A stretch of DNA of 64,000 nt from JAXGMQ01 sp040768585 (GTDB lineage: Bacteria > Caldisericota > Caldisericia > JAAYUI01). Position 1 is the stretch's first letter; every line of letters begins with the position of its first letter. Below are positions 16,868-25,583 of this stretch, in pieces. Where the stretch lies: the NCBI GenBank assembly GCA_040768585.1, contig JAXGMQ010000001.1:1736001-1800000 (forward strand). The letters are read 5' to 3'. Both the position numbers and the translations under genes were made by a program. The notes below the pieces were generated by a model. It ran no database searches, was not told the DNA's origin, and was given only the letters and a program-made list of their open reading frames with translations.

Positions 16868-18499
16868 TTACATACCGATTATTTTGCCATCTTCGTCGAC
16901 ATCAATCTCTTCTGCTCTTGGCACTTTAGATAGGCCTGGCATGAGCATGATATCACCACACACGACTACGATGAACCCTGCGCCTGCCGATACCTTTGCC
17001 TCACGAACCTTGATGTCAAAGCCTGTTGGAGCACCAAGAAGCGATTTGTCGTCGCTGAAGCTGTACTGAGTTTTCGCCATACAGATTGGGAGATTGGAGT
17101 AGCCAAGTTCCTCAATCTTTCTAATATCACTCTTTGCTCTGCTTGTGAATGTGACAGAATCAGCTCTGTATATTTCTTTTGCTATGGTTTCAATCTTTTC
17201 AATGATTGGTCGGTCGTAGTCGTAAAGCTGCTTGAATGTGGACACCCCACCGTCGATTGATGCTACAATCTTCTGGGCAAGCTCCATGGCGCCCTGACCA
17301 CCATTTTCGAAGTTGGTGTTTATGGCGCACGCAACACCCATCTCTTCAAGCATTTCAGCGACTATCTGCAATTCAGTGTCATCATCCTTGGGGAAGCGGT
17401 TAATGGCAACGATTGGTTTGATGCCATATTTCATGATGTTTTCGATGTGTTGTTTCAGGTTGACGAAACCGTCTCTGACCGCTTGTGGATTGGGTTCCGT
17501 GACGGATTTTACACTGATACCAGCGTTGTACTTGAGTGCGCGACAGGTGGCGACAATGACGACAGTATCAGGCGCGAGATCCTTCGTGGGCGCCACAATA
17601 TCAAGGAATTTTTCAGCTCCGAGGTCGGCTCCAAAACCACACTCTGTGACGACATAGTCACCAAGTGCGAGTGCCATCCTTGTTGCGATGATAGAATTTG
17701 TGCCGTGAGCAATGTTTGCGAAGGGACCACCATGGATAAATGCTGGCGTCTCTTCGAGTGTTTGCACTAGGTTTGGTCTGAGGGCATCGACCAGGAGAGC
17801 CACCATTGCCCCAGTGACATTGAGGTCGTTGGGTGTGACTGGTTTTCCGTCAACGGTGTAAGCACAAATCATCCTGCCCAGTCGAGTTTTTAAATCAGAG
17901 AGATTGTCAGAGAGGCATAGAACAGCCATAACTTCAGAAGCCACAGAGATGATGAAACCATCGTCTCTCATGACGCCATTTGCGTCTCCACCAAGACCAA
18001 CGATGATTTCACGCAACGACCTATCGTTCATATCCATCGCGCGTTTCCACGGGATGTTTCTGATGTCGATGTTTGGCTCAAGTCCAAATTTGAGCCTGTT
18101 GTCAATACAGGCAGACAGCAGGTTGTTAGCGGTTGTGATGGCGTGGATATCTCCCGTGAAGTGCAGATTGATGTCCGAACTTGGGACAACCATTGACTTA
18201 CCACCCCCGATTGCGCCACCCTTCATGCCCATGACAGGCCCAAGCGATGGTTCCCTGAGAGTGATGATGGACTTTTTGCCCAATCTTTGCAGCGCATCTC
18301 CAAGCCCGATTGTCGTTGTGGTTTTACCCTCACCGAATGGGGTTGGATTGATGGCTGTGACCAAAATGAGTTTTCCATTTTTTTTGCCAGAGAGCTCTTT
18401 GATGGTTGGAAGACAAATCTTGGCTTTGTGCTTTCCGTATAGATCGATGCAATCAACGTCTAAACCAATCTTATTTGCGATCTCTGAGATGTTTTTCAT
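16868..18499 (-). CDS. fhs: Formate-tetrahydrofolate ligase
   Basis: 543 residues, close to the usual 550-560. ATP-dependent formation of 10-formyl-THF from formate. P-loop-like PTPFGEGKTTTTIGLGDAL, EPSLGPVMGMKGGA, and GDIHAITTANNLL followed by a DNR motif are all present; the C-terminal FIVVVCGDIMLMPGL is also diagnostic. With FolD it provides the formate branch for serine/purine synthesis or the methyl branch of the Wood-Ljungdahl pathway. No other acetyl-CoA pathway genes are in the window, so the physiological direction cannot be decided. ATG 18499 is one base from the preceding stop. Confidence 0.97.
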   Translation of the reverse strand: MKNISEIANKIGLDVDCIDLYGKHKAKICLPTIKELSGKKNGKLILVTAINPTPFGEGKTTTTIGLGDALQRLGKKSIITLREPSLGPVMGMKGGAIGGGKSMVVPSSDINLHFTGDIHAITTANNLLSACIDNRLKFGLEPNIDIRNIPWKRAMDMNDRSLREIIVGLGGDANGVMRDDGFIISVASEVMAVLCLSDNLSDLKTRLGRMICAYTVDGKPVTPNDLNVTGAMVALLVDALRPNLVQTLEETPAFIHGGPFANIAHGTNSIIATRMALALGDYVVTECGFGADLGAEKFLDIVAPTKDLAPDTVVIVATCRALKYNAGISVKSVTEPNPQAVRDGFVNLKQHIENIMKYGIKPIVAINRFPKDDDTELQIVAEMLEEMGVACAINTNFENGGQGAMELAQKIVASIDGGVSTFKQLYDYDRPIIEKIETIAKEIYRADSVTFTSRAKSDIRKIEELGYSNLPICMAKTQYSFSDDKSLLGAPTGFDIKVREAKVSAGAGFIVVVCGDIMLMPGLSKVPRAEEIDVDEDGKIIGM

Positions 18500-18500
18500 T

Positions 18501-18854
18501 TTAGAAGCCTAGTTTCACTATGTCCACGACAAGCCATGCGGCAAGTCCAAGTATTATGTTAAATAGAACGAATATGCCATAGACAAAGAGTTTTCTGTTC
18601 TCGTCTTCTGGTTGCCACCAGAAAGGCAAAATAAAGAATAGAACAATGTTTGCCAGAATCACCCACACAAATCCAAGTTTGAATATCATGTGGAAGAGAT
18701 TTGGCAGAAGCGCCGTGAAGATGGCGCAGTAGCCCTTCGCTGAGTTTGGCATGTCCTCGCCAGAAACGAGGGAAGCTAGGAATGCAGCGGCGTATGTCAG
18801 CCCAACCGCTAGAATAAACCAGATCGTGTTGTACCAAACGTTAAAATGAAACAT
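18501..18854 (-). CDS. Small membrane protein of unknown function
   Basis: 117 residues with four hydrophobic segments (about 7-30, 42-60, 63-80 and 88-112). MFHFNVWYNTIWFILAVG is the N-terminus. No family is recognised. The start codon shares one base with the upstream lipoprotein stop, and the gene ends one base before fhs. The first and fourth segments contain few charges, and PFWWQPEDENRK forms a short exposed loop. Tight packing with the large lipoprotein/membrane gene suggests that the two products form one complex. Confidence 0.7.
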   Translation of the reverse strand: MFHFNVWYNTIWFILAVGLTYAAAFLASLVSGEDMPNSAKGYCAIFTALLPNLFHMIFKLGFVWVILANIVLFFILPFWWQPEDENRKLFVYGIFVLFNIILGLAAWLVVDIVKLGF

Positions 18855-20464
18855 TATGCACTCTCCTGTTTTCTCTTGCCTATGTCGTCAATTGTTACCT
18901 GACATGCCTCATTGAGCATGTTAACGATTCTACCTCTTTTGAGCCAGATGATGATTGTTGCCACAATAAACAGCGTTGTAATGATGTTGGCTTGCACTGG
19001 CACTGAGCCGAGATTGAAGCTCTGAGTGTATACTGGGTCAAAGTTTCCCTGGAATGGCAGCCTGATAAGATAAGTGTAAACAGTCACTGAAACTGCAATG
19101 CCTAGAACACCGAAAACGATGGGCACCCATTTGTTAATCTGCCTGGTTTTCTGTCTCATTGCCCAGAGTATCAAAACAACTAGAGCAAACAGCACAGCCA
19201 TAAGCCCAATGCGTGACAGGATGGTCGTGTATGTAGCCAAGAATGCTGCGCCAGAGGTTGGATATGTACCAGGGATGGAGAAGTTGTGTGCGGCGATTCC
19301 GGTTTGGGTCGATAGTCTGTAGATATTCATGAATCCACCGACACCCTCCATGATGGGAGCTGCCATGACAAACCCGGCGGCAAAGCCGGCCAGATCAGAC
19401 GGAGTTGCCGATTTGATGTCTTTGACCATACCAGAAAATAGTGGAATGATACCCATCAAAAGACCTGGCAGGATTCCCTGCATGATGATTACGAACACAA
19501 GGTATGTCATAGATTTGATATCGAGGACGGAGACAACACTTCTGCCTAGGAGCTCTCCTAAAATTCCCCCTAGGAAGTAGGCAATGAGCCAGTACATCGC
19601 TCCCCATATCATGAGTTTTCTGTTCTCTTTTTTTACAAGGAGAAGAGCAATTATTCCGAGAATCATGAGAAGACCTGGCAGAATAAATGCTAAAGCAGGG
19701 ATTTGCTTCTCAGTGTATTTTACTCCCCTTGCAACCGCCGTGGCGTCCTCGGCTTCGATGTAGGCGCTGTAGACTCCACCAGATTTCGATTCCTTGTCCA
19801 TGATGAAGAAATCCTGTGGTTTTTCCATCGATTTTGAGCGAACCTGTTCACCTTGTGGGTCAATTACTCTGATGATGAGGTCACCCTTCTCGTGGCTGCC
19901 TGTTGTGAACGCAATTGGGATTGTCTGTCCAGCCTTTTCCGCCTCAAACTCAACGACCTCAATGATGCCTGTAAAATCCTCGACGACGCTGTTTGATTCA
20001 ATTATACCAAGTGTGCCTGAGGCGTCTGTTCCTTCGATTGTGATTGTATATGTTCCCTGGGTTTCAGAGAGCATTCTAACGCTGAAATATCCCCAATCGA
20101 GTCTTTCTTGATGAGGGATTTTTTCGATATACTCTTCGCTGGCTTCCTCTTCAGGAGAAGGTAATTCGTCCTCTGGTCTGTTGGGATAGAAGTTGCCGAA
20201 CACTAGAGCGTCGTTGTAGTACTCCTTGCCATTGGAGTCTTTAATTGTGACGTTGAGGTCACCTGCAGTCTTGTTGAATGCAACAGTGTACCCGACAAGC
20301 AAACCCTCGGATGTTACGTCGGTGACTTTCTCGGCGATTACTCCCGATTGCTCAAAAAATTCCACATAGCTTGCGCTGTCATCCGCTTGTTCAACAAGTA
20401 AACTGCAGCCAGAAATTACCAGAACTGCGACAAGTAACAAAGGTATCAAGTGTATTCTTCTCAT
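18854..20464 (-). CDS. Lipoprotein-headed multi-pass membrane protein, unknown function
   Basis: 536 residues. It starts with a clear lipoprotein signal, ending VLVISGC (Cys20). Residues ~35-255 are an exported beta-rich region with two similar halves: YTVAFNKTAGDLNVTIKDSNG and IAFTTGSHEKGDLIIRVIDPQG. After residue ~262 come about seven transmembrane helices, with long Gly/Met/Pro-rich stretches such as ILPGLLMGIIPLFSG and GFAAGFVMAAPIMEGVGGF. A lipidated N-terminus joined to a polytopic domain is unusual. First gene of the fhs-folD-nadK-recN-ligA operon. ATG 20464 lies eight bases after a -10 box, without a Shine-Dalgarno. Function unknown; a transporter or sensor is possible. Confidence 0.72.
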   Translation of the reverse strand: MRRIHLIPLLLVAVLVISGCSLLVEQADDSASYVEFFEQSGVIAEKVTDVTSEGLLVGYTVAFNKTAGDLNVTIKDSNGKEYYNDALVFGNFYPNRPEDELPSPEEEASEEYIEKIPHQERLDWGYFSVRMLSETQGTYTITIEGTDASGTLGIIESNSVVEDFTGIIEVVEFEAEKAGQTIPIAFTTGSHEKGDLIIRVIDPQGEQVRSKSMEKPQDFFIMDKESKSGGVYSAYIEAEDATAVARGVKYTEKQIPALAFILPGLLMILGIIALLLVKKENRKLMIWGAMYWLIAYFLGGILGELLGRSVVSVLDIKSMTYLVFVIIMQGILPGLLMGIIPLFSGMVKDIKSATPSDLAGFAAGFVMAAPIMEGVGGFMNIYRLSTQTGIAAHNFSIPGTYPTSGAAFLATYTTILSRIGLMAVLFALVVLILWAMRQKTRQINKWVPIVFGVLGIAVSVTVYTYLIRLPFQGNFDPVYTQSFNLGSVPVQANIITTLFIVATIIIWLKRGRIVNMLNEACQVTIDDIGKRKQESA

Positions 20465-20472
20465 TGTGGTGT

Positions 20473-20501
20473 ATTCTAACGGATAAGCGTTTGCATGTAA
20501 A
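20473..20501 (-). promoter_or_regulatory. Promoter of the lipoprotein-fhs-ligA operon, leaderless
   Basis: On the minus strand: TTTACA (20501-20496), 17 bases, TAGAAT (20478-20473), then eight bases to the ATG at 20464. No Shine-Dalgarno fits in this space. Confidence 0.65.
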
Positions 20502-20595
20502 TTAGTCTTTGTGAAGAAAAAGCTAATAGTTGGTTGATCTATTCCACGCCTGAATGTTTGTTGTGATTTTTTGTTTTTTTTGACGTGAGTGTCAA

Positions 20596-20601
20596 TATAT
20601 T
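20596..20601 (+). promoter_or_regulatory. -10 box directly before the APH-like kinase gene
   Basis: TATATT ends nine bases before the ATG at 20611 and no Shine-Dalgarno is present. The -35 is weak (TTGTTT at 20571, 19-base spacer). Confidence 0.4.
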
Positions 20602-20610
20602 AAAAACCAT

Positions 20611-21408
20611 ATGAAACCCTTTGGCAAGAAGCTTGGAGAGGGACTCTCGTCCCAGGTCTATGAGCTTTCTGATGACACATCAAAAGTTGTAAAACTTTTC
20701 ATTGAGGGATACCCACAAGAGCTTATTGGGCTTGAGGCTCGAATTACCGAGATGGTATATGAAGCTGGTGTACCTTCCCCAAGAAATTTTGGTACAGTTA
20801 GGCTGGGCAGTCGAACTGGTATCGTTTTCGAAAAGATTGTTGGAACACCACTTATCAGAGTCCTCCCTTACAAAGTCCATCTAATGAATTCCTATGCGAG
20901 TCTTCTAGCTGACATTCATGCGGGTATCCACAGGGCAAATGTGTCAAGCCTACCAACTCAGAAGGAACTCTACAAAGACTGGATAAGTGCGACACCCTAT
21001 CTAACCCGTTCAAAGAGAGCAAAAGTTTTGGCGATTATGGAGGAGCTACCTGAGGGTAACAAGCTCTGTCACAACGACCTGCATCCAAACAACATTTTAA
21101 TAACAAAGAGCGGACCAGTCGTGATCGACTGGACATGCGCTCGAATGGGTGACCCCTTAGCTGATGTTGCCTATTCAGAGATGATAATCAGAATGGGCGA
21201 CCTCAGTATAGCCCCCGTTGGTAGACTGGCTGTTGTGCTTGGTAGGGGAATCTACAGTAGACTCTACAGGATGCACTACATCAACAAATACAGTGGCTCA
21301 AAAAGACTCATGAAGAGTTGGTTGCCAGTTTTAGCTGCAGCAAGATTGATATATGAATATAAATCTGAACGACCAGTATTATTAGATATGCTGAATAAGC
21401 TAATATAA
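20611..21408 (+). CDS. Aminoglycoside-phosphotransferase-like small-molecule kinase
   Basis: 265 residues, protein-kinase-like fold of the APH/choline-kinase group. Gly-rich loop GEGLSSQVYEL (residues 9-19), ATP-binding Lys28 in VVKLF, catalytic loop CHNDLHPNN (His154, Asp156, His158, Asn160), and metal-binding Asp173 in VIDW. Such enzymes phosphorylate small hydroxyl compounds (choline, thiamine, sugars, antibiotics). The true substrate cannot be inferred and resistance should not be assumed. The gene is divergent from the lipoprotein-fhs operon and isolated on its downstream side by an extremely A+T-rich tract. Confidence 0.85.
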   Translation: MKPFGKKLGEGLSSQVYELSDDTSKVVKLFIEGYPQELIGLEARITEMVYEAGVPSPRNFGTVRLGSRTGIVFEKIVGTPLIRVLPYKVHLMNSYASLLADIHAGIHRANVSSLPTQKELYKDWISATPYLTRSKRAKVLAIMEELPEGNKLCHNDLHPNNILITKSGPVVIDWTCARMGDPLADVAYSEMIIRMGDLSIAPVGRLAVVLGRGIYSRLYRMHYINKYSGSKRLMKSWLPVLAAARLIYEYKSERPVLLDMLNKLI

Positions 21409-21740
21409 ATATATTACAATATATCATATATAAAGATATCAAACATACTCATTAGTTACTATAACATTCAATAATATATTATATCATTATGTGTAGCAAT
21501 ATATCATGACTATAAGAGATATGTAGATATATAATACATGAATTAATATTATAATATATTATTAGATATGATATTGATATAATATGCTAGAAGAGAAGAA
21601 TTAAGAACATATATAGGAATGCATAGACCTAATAAATACAGATATCTATAAATATTATTAGATATTATGATATAAATGATATTTAAAAATGTAAAATAGT
21701 ATCTACTTTTATTTGCTTGAAATTGCAATAGAATACATTC
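21409..21740. other. Extremely A+T-rich spacer with a repeated 13-14-mer
   Basis: About 330 bases built almost wholly of A and T, in words such as ATATAT and AATATT, unlike any other part of the window. TATTATTAGATATG occurs at 21377-21390 (inside the end of the kinase gene) and 21557-21570, and TATTATTAGATAT at 21653-21665. No gene is supported here. It may be decayed duplicated sequence or a structural or DNA-binding region. Confidence 0.6.
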
Positions 21741-21854
21741 GTTATGATAAGATTGGATGTGCTATATCGATATCTGGGCTCAAAAAGCGACAAGATTTTC
21801 GCCAATTTTTTGGGAAATGGATTGGATTTTCTGCAGAAAAAGCCTCTTGATAAC

Positions 21855-21883
21855 TTGATATACAAAAGCCAACCAGGTAATAT
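21855..21883 (+). promoter_or_regulatory. Promoter of the surface-protein operon, leaderless
   Basis: TTGATA (21855-21860), 17 bases, TAATAT (21878-21883), then seven bases to ATG 21891. This supports ATG 21891 over the upstream in-frame ATG at 21744, which would put 49 non-signal residues before the signal peptide. Confidence 0.65.
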
Positions 21884-21890
21884 TTTTTCT

Positions 21891-24869
21891 ATGAGAAAAA
21901 CGACGATAGCCGTTGCGCTTATTATGTTGTTGATGGTGCCTTCAGCCCTCTCTGCTTATACCCCAACCCCCGTTGTGCTGGATGGCAATTACAGATTCCT
22001 TGTTGAGTTGGAAGAACACTTTGATGATGAGAATCCATACGCTCTAACATCAACATCACACGCAAACTTCACGTCAAACCTCCTTCTCGCATGTCCCGAC
22101 GCCAAAACCGTCTTTGAGTATAGCTTTTGCGCGTCTGCATACTCGATTGAATGCGGTCCGGAAGATGCCAAGAGACTCTCTGGCCTGCCAGGTGTCCGCT
22201 CAGTGAGTTTAGTGCAGTATGTTTATCCGCATCTTTACGAAGCGGTTGAAACAACGGGCGCTGTCGATGTTTGGGAACTCAGAGATGGTCTCAACAGAGA
22301 AATAAACGGTGATGGGGTTCTTGTTGGCATCCTAGATACGGGTATCAACTACTCCCACTATGCCCTTGGCAAAGTTTTTAGTGACACAGCAAAGGTTGTT
22401 AAGGGATACGACTTTGCCGACCTCGATGATGATCCATACCCACGAAGCGGTCATGGTGGATGGCATGGTACCCATGTTGCAGGAATTGTTGCTGCTGATG
22501 GAGATGCTGGTGTTGCAACTGGCAAATCAATGCCAAGTGGAATTGCACCTGATGCCAAGCTTGGTGCTTACAAGATATTTAGTGATGATGGTGGTGGAGC
22601 TCCGACCGATAGAACTATGATGGCTCTTGAGCAGGCCTTTATGGATGGTTGTGATGTTGTCAACATGAGCATCGGAAGTGATTACACATGGGCTGATACT
22701 CCCTACTGCAGGTTTATCGACAGAATGGTTAAGCAGGGAATGGTTGTTGTGGCATCAGCTGGTAATGACGGTGACATGTCCAGAGAAGAACTTCCCTTCC
22801 AGATTGGTTCGCCGGGCGGCGCTGATCTCGCCATTTGTGTTGCCGCCATGAACGATGCTGAGGTTACACTCTTTGAGTACGGTGACGAGGATATTATAAA
22901 TCCATCTCCTATGACCTATTCTGTGCCAGTTGAAGAGGAACTCTCAGGCGAGTTGGTTTATTGTGAGTTGGCACAACCTGAGGAAGTAGAAGACCTCGAT
23001 CTTGATGGAAAGATTGCCCTTGTCAAAAGAGGTGACTTATCGTTCCATGATAAGGCCAAAAATGTAGAGGATAAGGGCGCAATCGCCTGTGTTGTCTTTA
23101 ATAATAAACCTGGTCATTTTGGCGGAACCCTTGGAACAGATGACATTAGTATCCCGGTTTTCTCCGTTTCGGCTGAGATTGGCGCTGAGTTGATGGACTA
23201 TGTTGGCGATGTCTGCAGATTCTACAAGGACAAACAACTTGGTCTCATGGCCGATTTCTCCTCAGCAGGCCCGACAAATGATTACAGACTCAAGCCTGAT
23301 GTTTCTGCTCCTGGTTATCAGGTTCTCTCAACTGTTGGTGAGGAGAGCTACATTAAGATGAACGGTACGAGCATGGCTAGCCCCGTTGTTGCCGGTGTTG
23401 CCGCTCTTGTCAAACAAGCTCATCCAGACTGGTCATCCTTTGACATCAGAAGTGCTGTTATCAACTATGCAATCCCGCAGAAGGACAGAAAAGGCAACTA
23501 TCATCCAATTCTGTCCCAGGGAACTGGCAGAGTACACGCCCCGTCGTCTGTCAACGCTCCTGCTCTCTTTTTTCCAACGTCCCTTTCTTTGGGTTGGGTA
23601 GAAGAACCCCGGACAGAAATGCTCTCAATCAAAAATGTCACTGAGAAAGATATGGAATTCAGAGTGACAGTTGAACCAGAGAATGGTAGTTCTCGCACAC
23701 TCGATAACATCACAATAAAGGCTGGTGAAACCTATTTCTTTAATACAGAGCTTGGCGAGGATACCGGCAACGAGGAAAATGCTGGTTATATCGTCTTCAG
23801 ATCGGGTGATCATACCGCGAGAGTTGGTTATCTTTACTACTTTGGACAAGAGCCTTACCTGGAAGATGTCTCACACATCGAAACCATTGTACCAGCCTTC
23901 TCTCCAAACGATGACGGAAAAAAAGATGAATTCAGGGGAAGAATCAGCTTCAACAAACTCAAAGCTGGGATTCAATGGTCGCTTCTTGATGAGGATAAGG
24001 AACTAGTACGAATACTCTGGTATAGCTATGGATTCCAATCTGGTGGTATGTGGGATTTCAATATCAAAGGAAAAATTGATGATATGGATTTACCTGAGGG
24101 TAAATACTATGTTGTATTCCATGAAATAGACTTTGACAAAGATCCGTTGATTGAATCAAACTGGGATGAGGTTGGTGAGTTTGAGATGTATCTTACGAGG
24201 ACACCGCCGGTGGTTGAAGTCGATGAATTTGATGAGATTATCTACAACTTGGACGAACCATATACGATCACAGGACGTATTGTAGATATGTTGCTTGGAA
24301 GCGAGAATCTTGGTTCTGAGGGCGAATCTGTTGGTTTGTTTACCGACAGCCCAATGCCAACGCCGGTCGAAATCGATGATGATGGTGAGTTTGAGATAGA
24401 ACTCAACCTCAAACCAGGCACCAACAAGATTTTCATTCAAGCCATAAATGAGGCTGATCTGGAAAGCTTCACTGCGATATCGATTCAGTCACTCTCAAAA
24501 ACCGAGTTTATAATATCAGACAAAACAGCCAGGATTGCAAACGATAAGACAGAATTTGAACTCAGAACATTCAGTGGTGATACTCATTACATCAAAGCAA
24601 CAGAACTTCCAGAGCTGGTCAACGAGATGCTTGTTGAGATTGATGGAAAGGATATCTTCATCTCATTGGGCGAAAGCACAATCAAGATGAAACTTGATAT
24701 GCCGTTTTTGATTGTTGATGGGGTTGCAGACTTCTGCAGTCCACCTGTTGAGGTGGATGGCTCAGATTTGTATCTACCTCTTGTTGATATTCTCTCCGCT
24801 TTTGGAGCAAGAATGGATGGAGAGGACAGTTCTCTTTGGTCGCTAGTTTGGGTGCCAAAGGCAGAGTGA
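21891..24869 (+). CDS. Secreted subtilisin-like serine protease (S8) with PA insert and C-terminal stalk-like domain
   Basis: 992 residues from ATG 21891. Signal peptide: RKTTIAVALIMLLMVPSALSA. An I9-like prodomain (residues ~30-115) precedes the catalytic domain. The triad is Asp149 (ILDTG), His192 (HGTHVAG) and Ser494 (NGTSMASP), with oxyanion Asn in SAGND. A PA domain is inserted between His and Ser (about 340-450, VKRGDLSFHDKAKN). Downstream lie beta-sandwich regions including FSPNDDGKKDEF. The last ~100 residues (EIDGKDIFISLG ... VDGSDLYLPLVDILSAFGA) resemble the copper-amine-oxidase-N stalk domain found in several neighbours. First gene of a five-gene surface operon. A role in processing or in degrading external protein is likely. 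Confidence 0.93.
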   Translation: MRKTTIAVALIMLLMVPSALSAYTPTPVVLDGNYRFLVELEEHFDDENPYALTSTSHANFTSNLLLACPDAKTVFEYSFCASAYSIECGPEDAKRLSGLPGVRSVSLVQYVYPHLYEAVETTGAVDVWELRDGLNREINGDGVLVGILDTGINYSHYALGKVFSDTAKVVKGYDFADLDDDPYPRSGHGGWHGTHVAGIVAADGDAGVATGKSMPSGIAPDAKLGAYKIFSDDGGGAPTDRTMMALEQAFMDGCDVVNMSIGSDYTWADTPYCRFIDRMVKQGMVVVASAGNDGDMSREELPFQIGSPGGADLAICVAAMNDAEVTLFEYGDEDIINPSPMTYSVPVEEELSGELVYCELAQPEEVEDLDLDGKIALVKRGDLSFHDKAKNVEDKGAIACVVFNNKPGHFGGTLGTDDISIPVFSVSAEIGAELMDYVGDVCRFYKDKQLGLMADFSSAGPTNDYRLKPDVSAPGYQVLSTVGEESYIKMNGTSMASPVVAGVAALVKQAHPDWSSFDIRSAVINYAIPQKDRKGNYHPILSQGTGRVHAPSSVNAPALFFPTSLSLGWVEEPRTEMLSIKNVTEKDMEFRVTVEPENGSSRTLDNITIKAGETYFFNTELGEDTGNEENAGYIVFRSGDHTARVGYLYYFGQEPYLEDVSHIETIVPAFSPNDDGKKDEFRGRISFNKLKAGIQWSLLDEDKELVRILWYSYGFQSGGMWDFNIKGKIDDMDLPEGKYYVVFHEIDFDKDPLIESNWDEVGEFEMYLTRTPPVVEVDEFDEIIYNLDEPYTITGRIVDMLLGSENLGSEGESVGLFTDSPMPTPVEIDDDGEFEIELNLKPGTNKIFIQAINEADLESFTAISIQSLSKTEFIISDKTARIANDKTEFELRTFSGDTHYIKATELPELVNEMLVEIDGKDIFISLGESTIKMKLDMPFLIVDGVADFCSPPVEVDGSDLYLPLVDILSAFGARMDGEDSSLWSLVWVPKAE

Positions 24870-24878
24870 CAAAAGGAT

Positions 24879-25583
24879 GTGATTTTGAATTGGATTGATG
24901 TTGTGATACTAGCGGTGATTGTGGTTGCGGGTGTCAGAGGATTCATGCAAGGTCTCTCTGGGGTGCTGCTGAACGCAATTGCCACATGCATAGGCTGGCT
25001 TGCGGCGCTGCTTCTCGCAGCGCCCGTCAAGAATCTCCTCGAGGGAGCATTCGGTTGGGTCTCAAGTTTGGCGTCCTACATGGCACCTGCCATCCCAGGC
25101 ACACCCATCGCAGGCGGCACAGATCCTGTGACAGCACTCACTCAATCTGGATTGCCAGAGTGGAGCAAGAATGTTCTTAGTAGAGTAGCAGATTCTAACT
25201 ATGTTGTGTCCTCAACATCAGATCTAGTGGCATATTGGATTGCCAATATACTCATCGTGATAGTTGTATTCATTGTTCTTTTGATTGTTCTTGGATTTAT
25301 CGCTCGTTATTTGATGCGTTCTGTTCAGCTTGCCCTTCCAAAGGAGGGTTTTTTCCACGATTTTGATAGGCTTGTGGGTGGCATAGTTTATTTCGTTCTT
25401 GCATTGTTTGTGATGCTTGGAATCTTAGTTATGTTTGCCGCCTTGTTCCCATCTGATGCTGCCGTTACCTCCCCCGTTGGCTCGTATGTAATGTCGTCAT
25501 TCTTTGGGGGTTTGGTGTATTCCAATTTCCTTGGGGTGCAAACCATATATGGCTCGCTACTCCGTCTTGTTATTGGTTATTAG
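24879..25583 (+). CDS. CvpA-family membrane protein
   Basis: 234 residues from GTG 24879 (AAAAGG just upstream). N-terminus ILNWIDVVILAVIVVAGVRGF is the family hallmark (an NWID pattern followed by G-x-x-x-G-F). It has three to four transmembrane helices (about 5-25, 30-50, 108-132 and 158-182). CvpA proteins are inner-membrane proteins with a poorly defined role (colicin V production, envelope stress). The stop lies 32 bases inside the next gene, so the two overlap. Confidence 0.83.
   Translation: MILNWIDVVILAVIVVAGVRGFMQGLSGVLLNAIATCIGWLAALLLAAPVKNLLEGAFGWVSSLASYMAPAIPGTPIAGGTDPVTALTQSGLPEWSKNVLSRVADSNYVVSSTSDLVAYWIANILIVIVVFIVLLIVLGFIARYLMRSVQLALPKEGFFHDFDRLVGGIVYFVLALFVMLGILVMFAALFPSDAAVTSPVGSYVMSSFFGGLVYSNFLGVQTIYGSLLRLVIGY

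Noticed and set aside
20611..21408. Antibiotic resistance gene
   Set aside because: The APH-like fold includes many metabolic kinases; nothing here indicates an aminoglycoside substrate or a mobile context.
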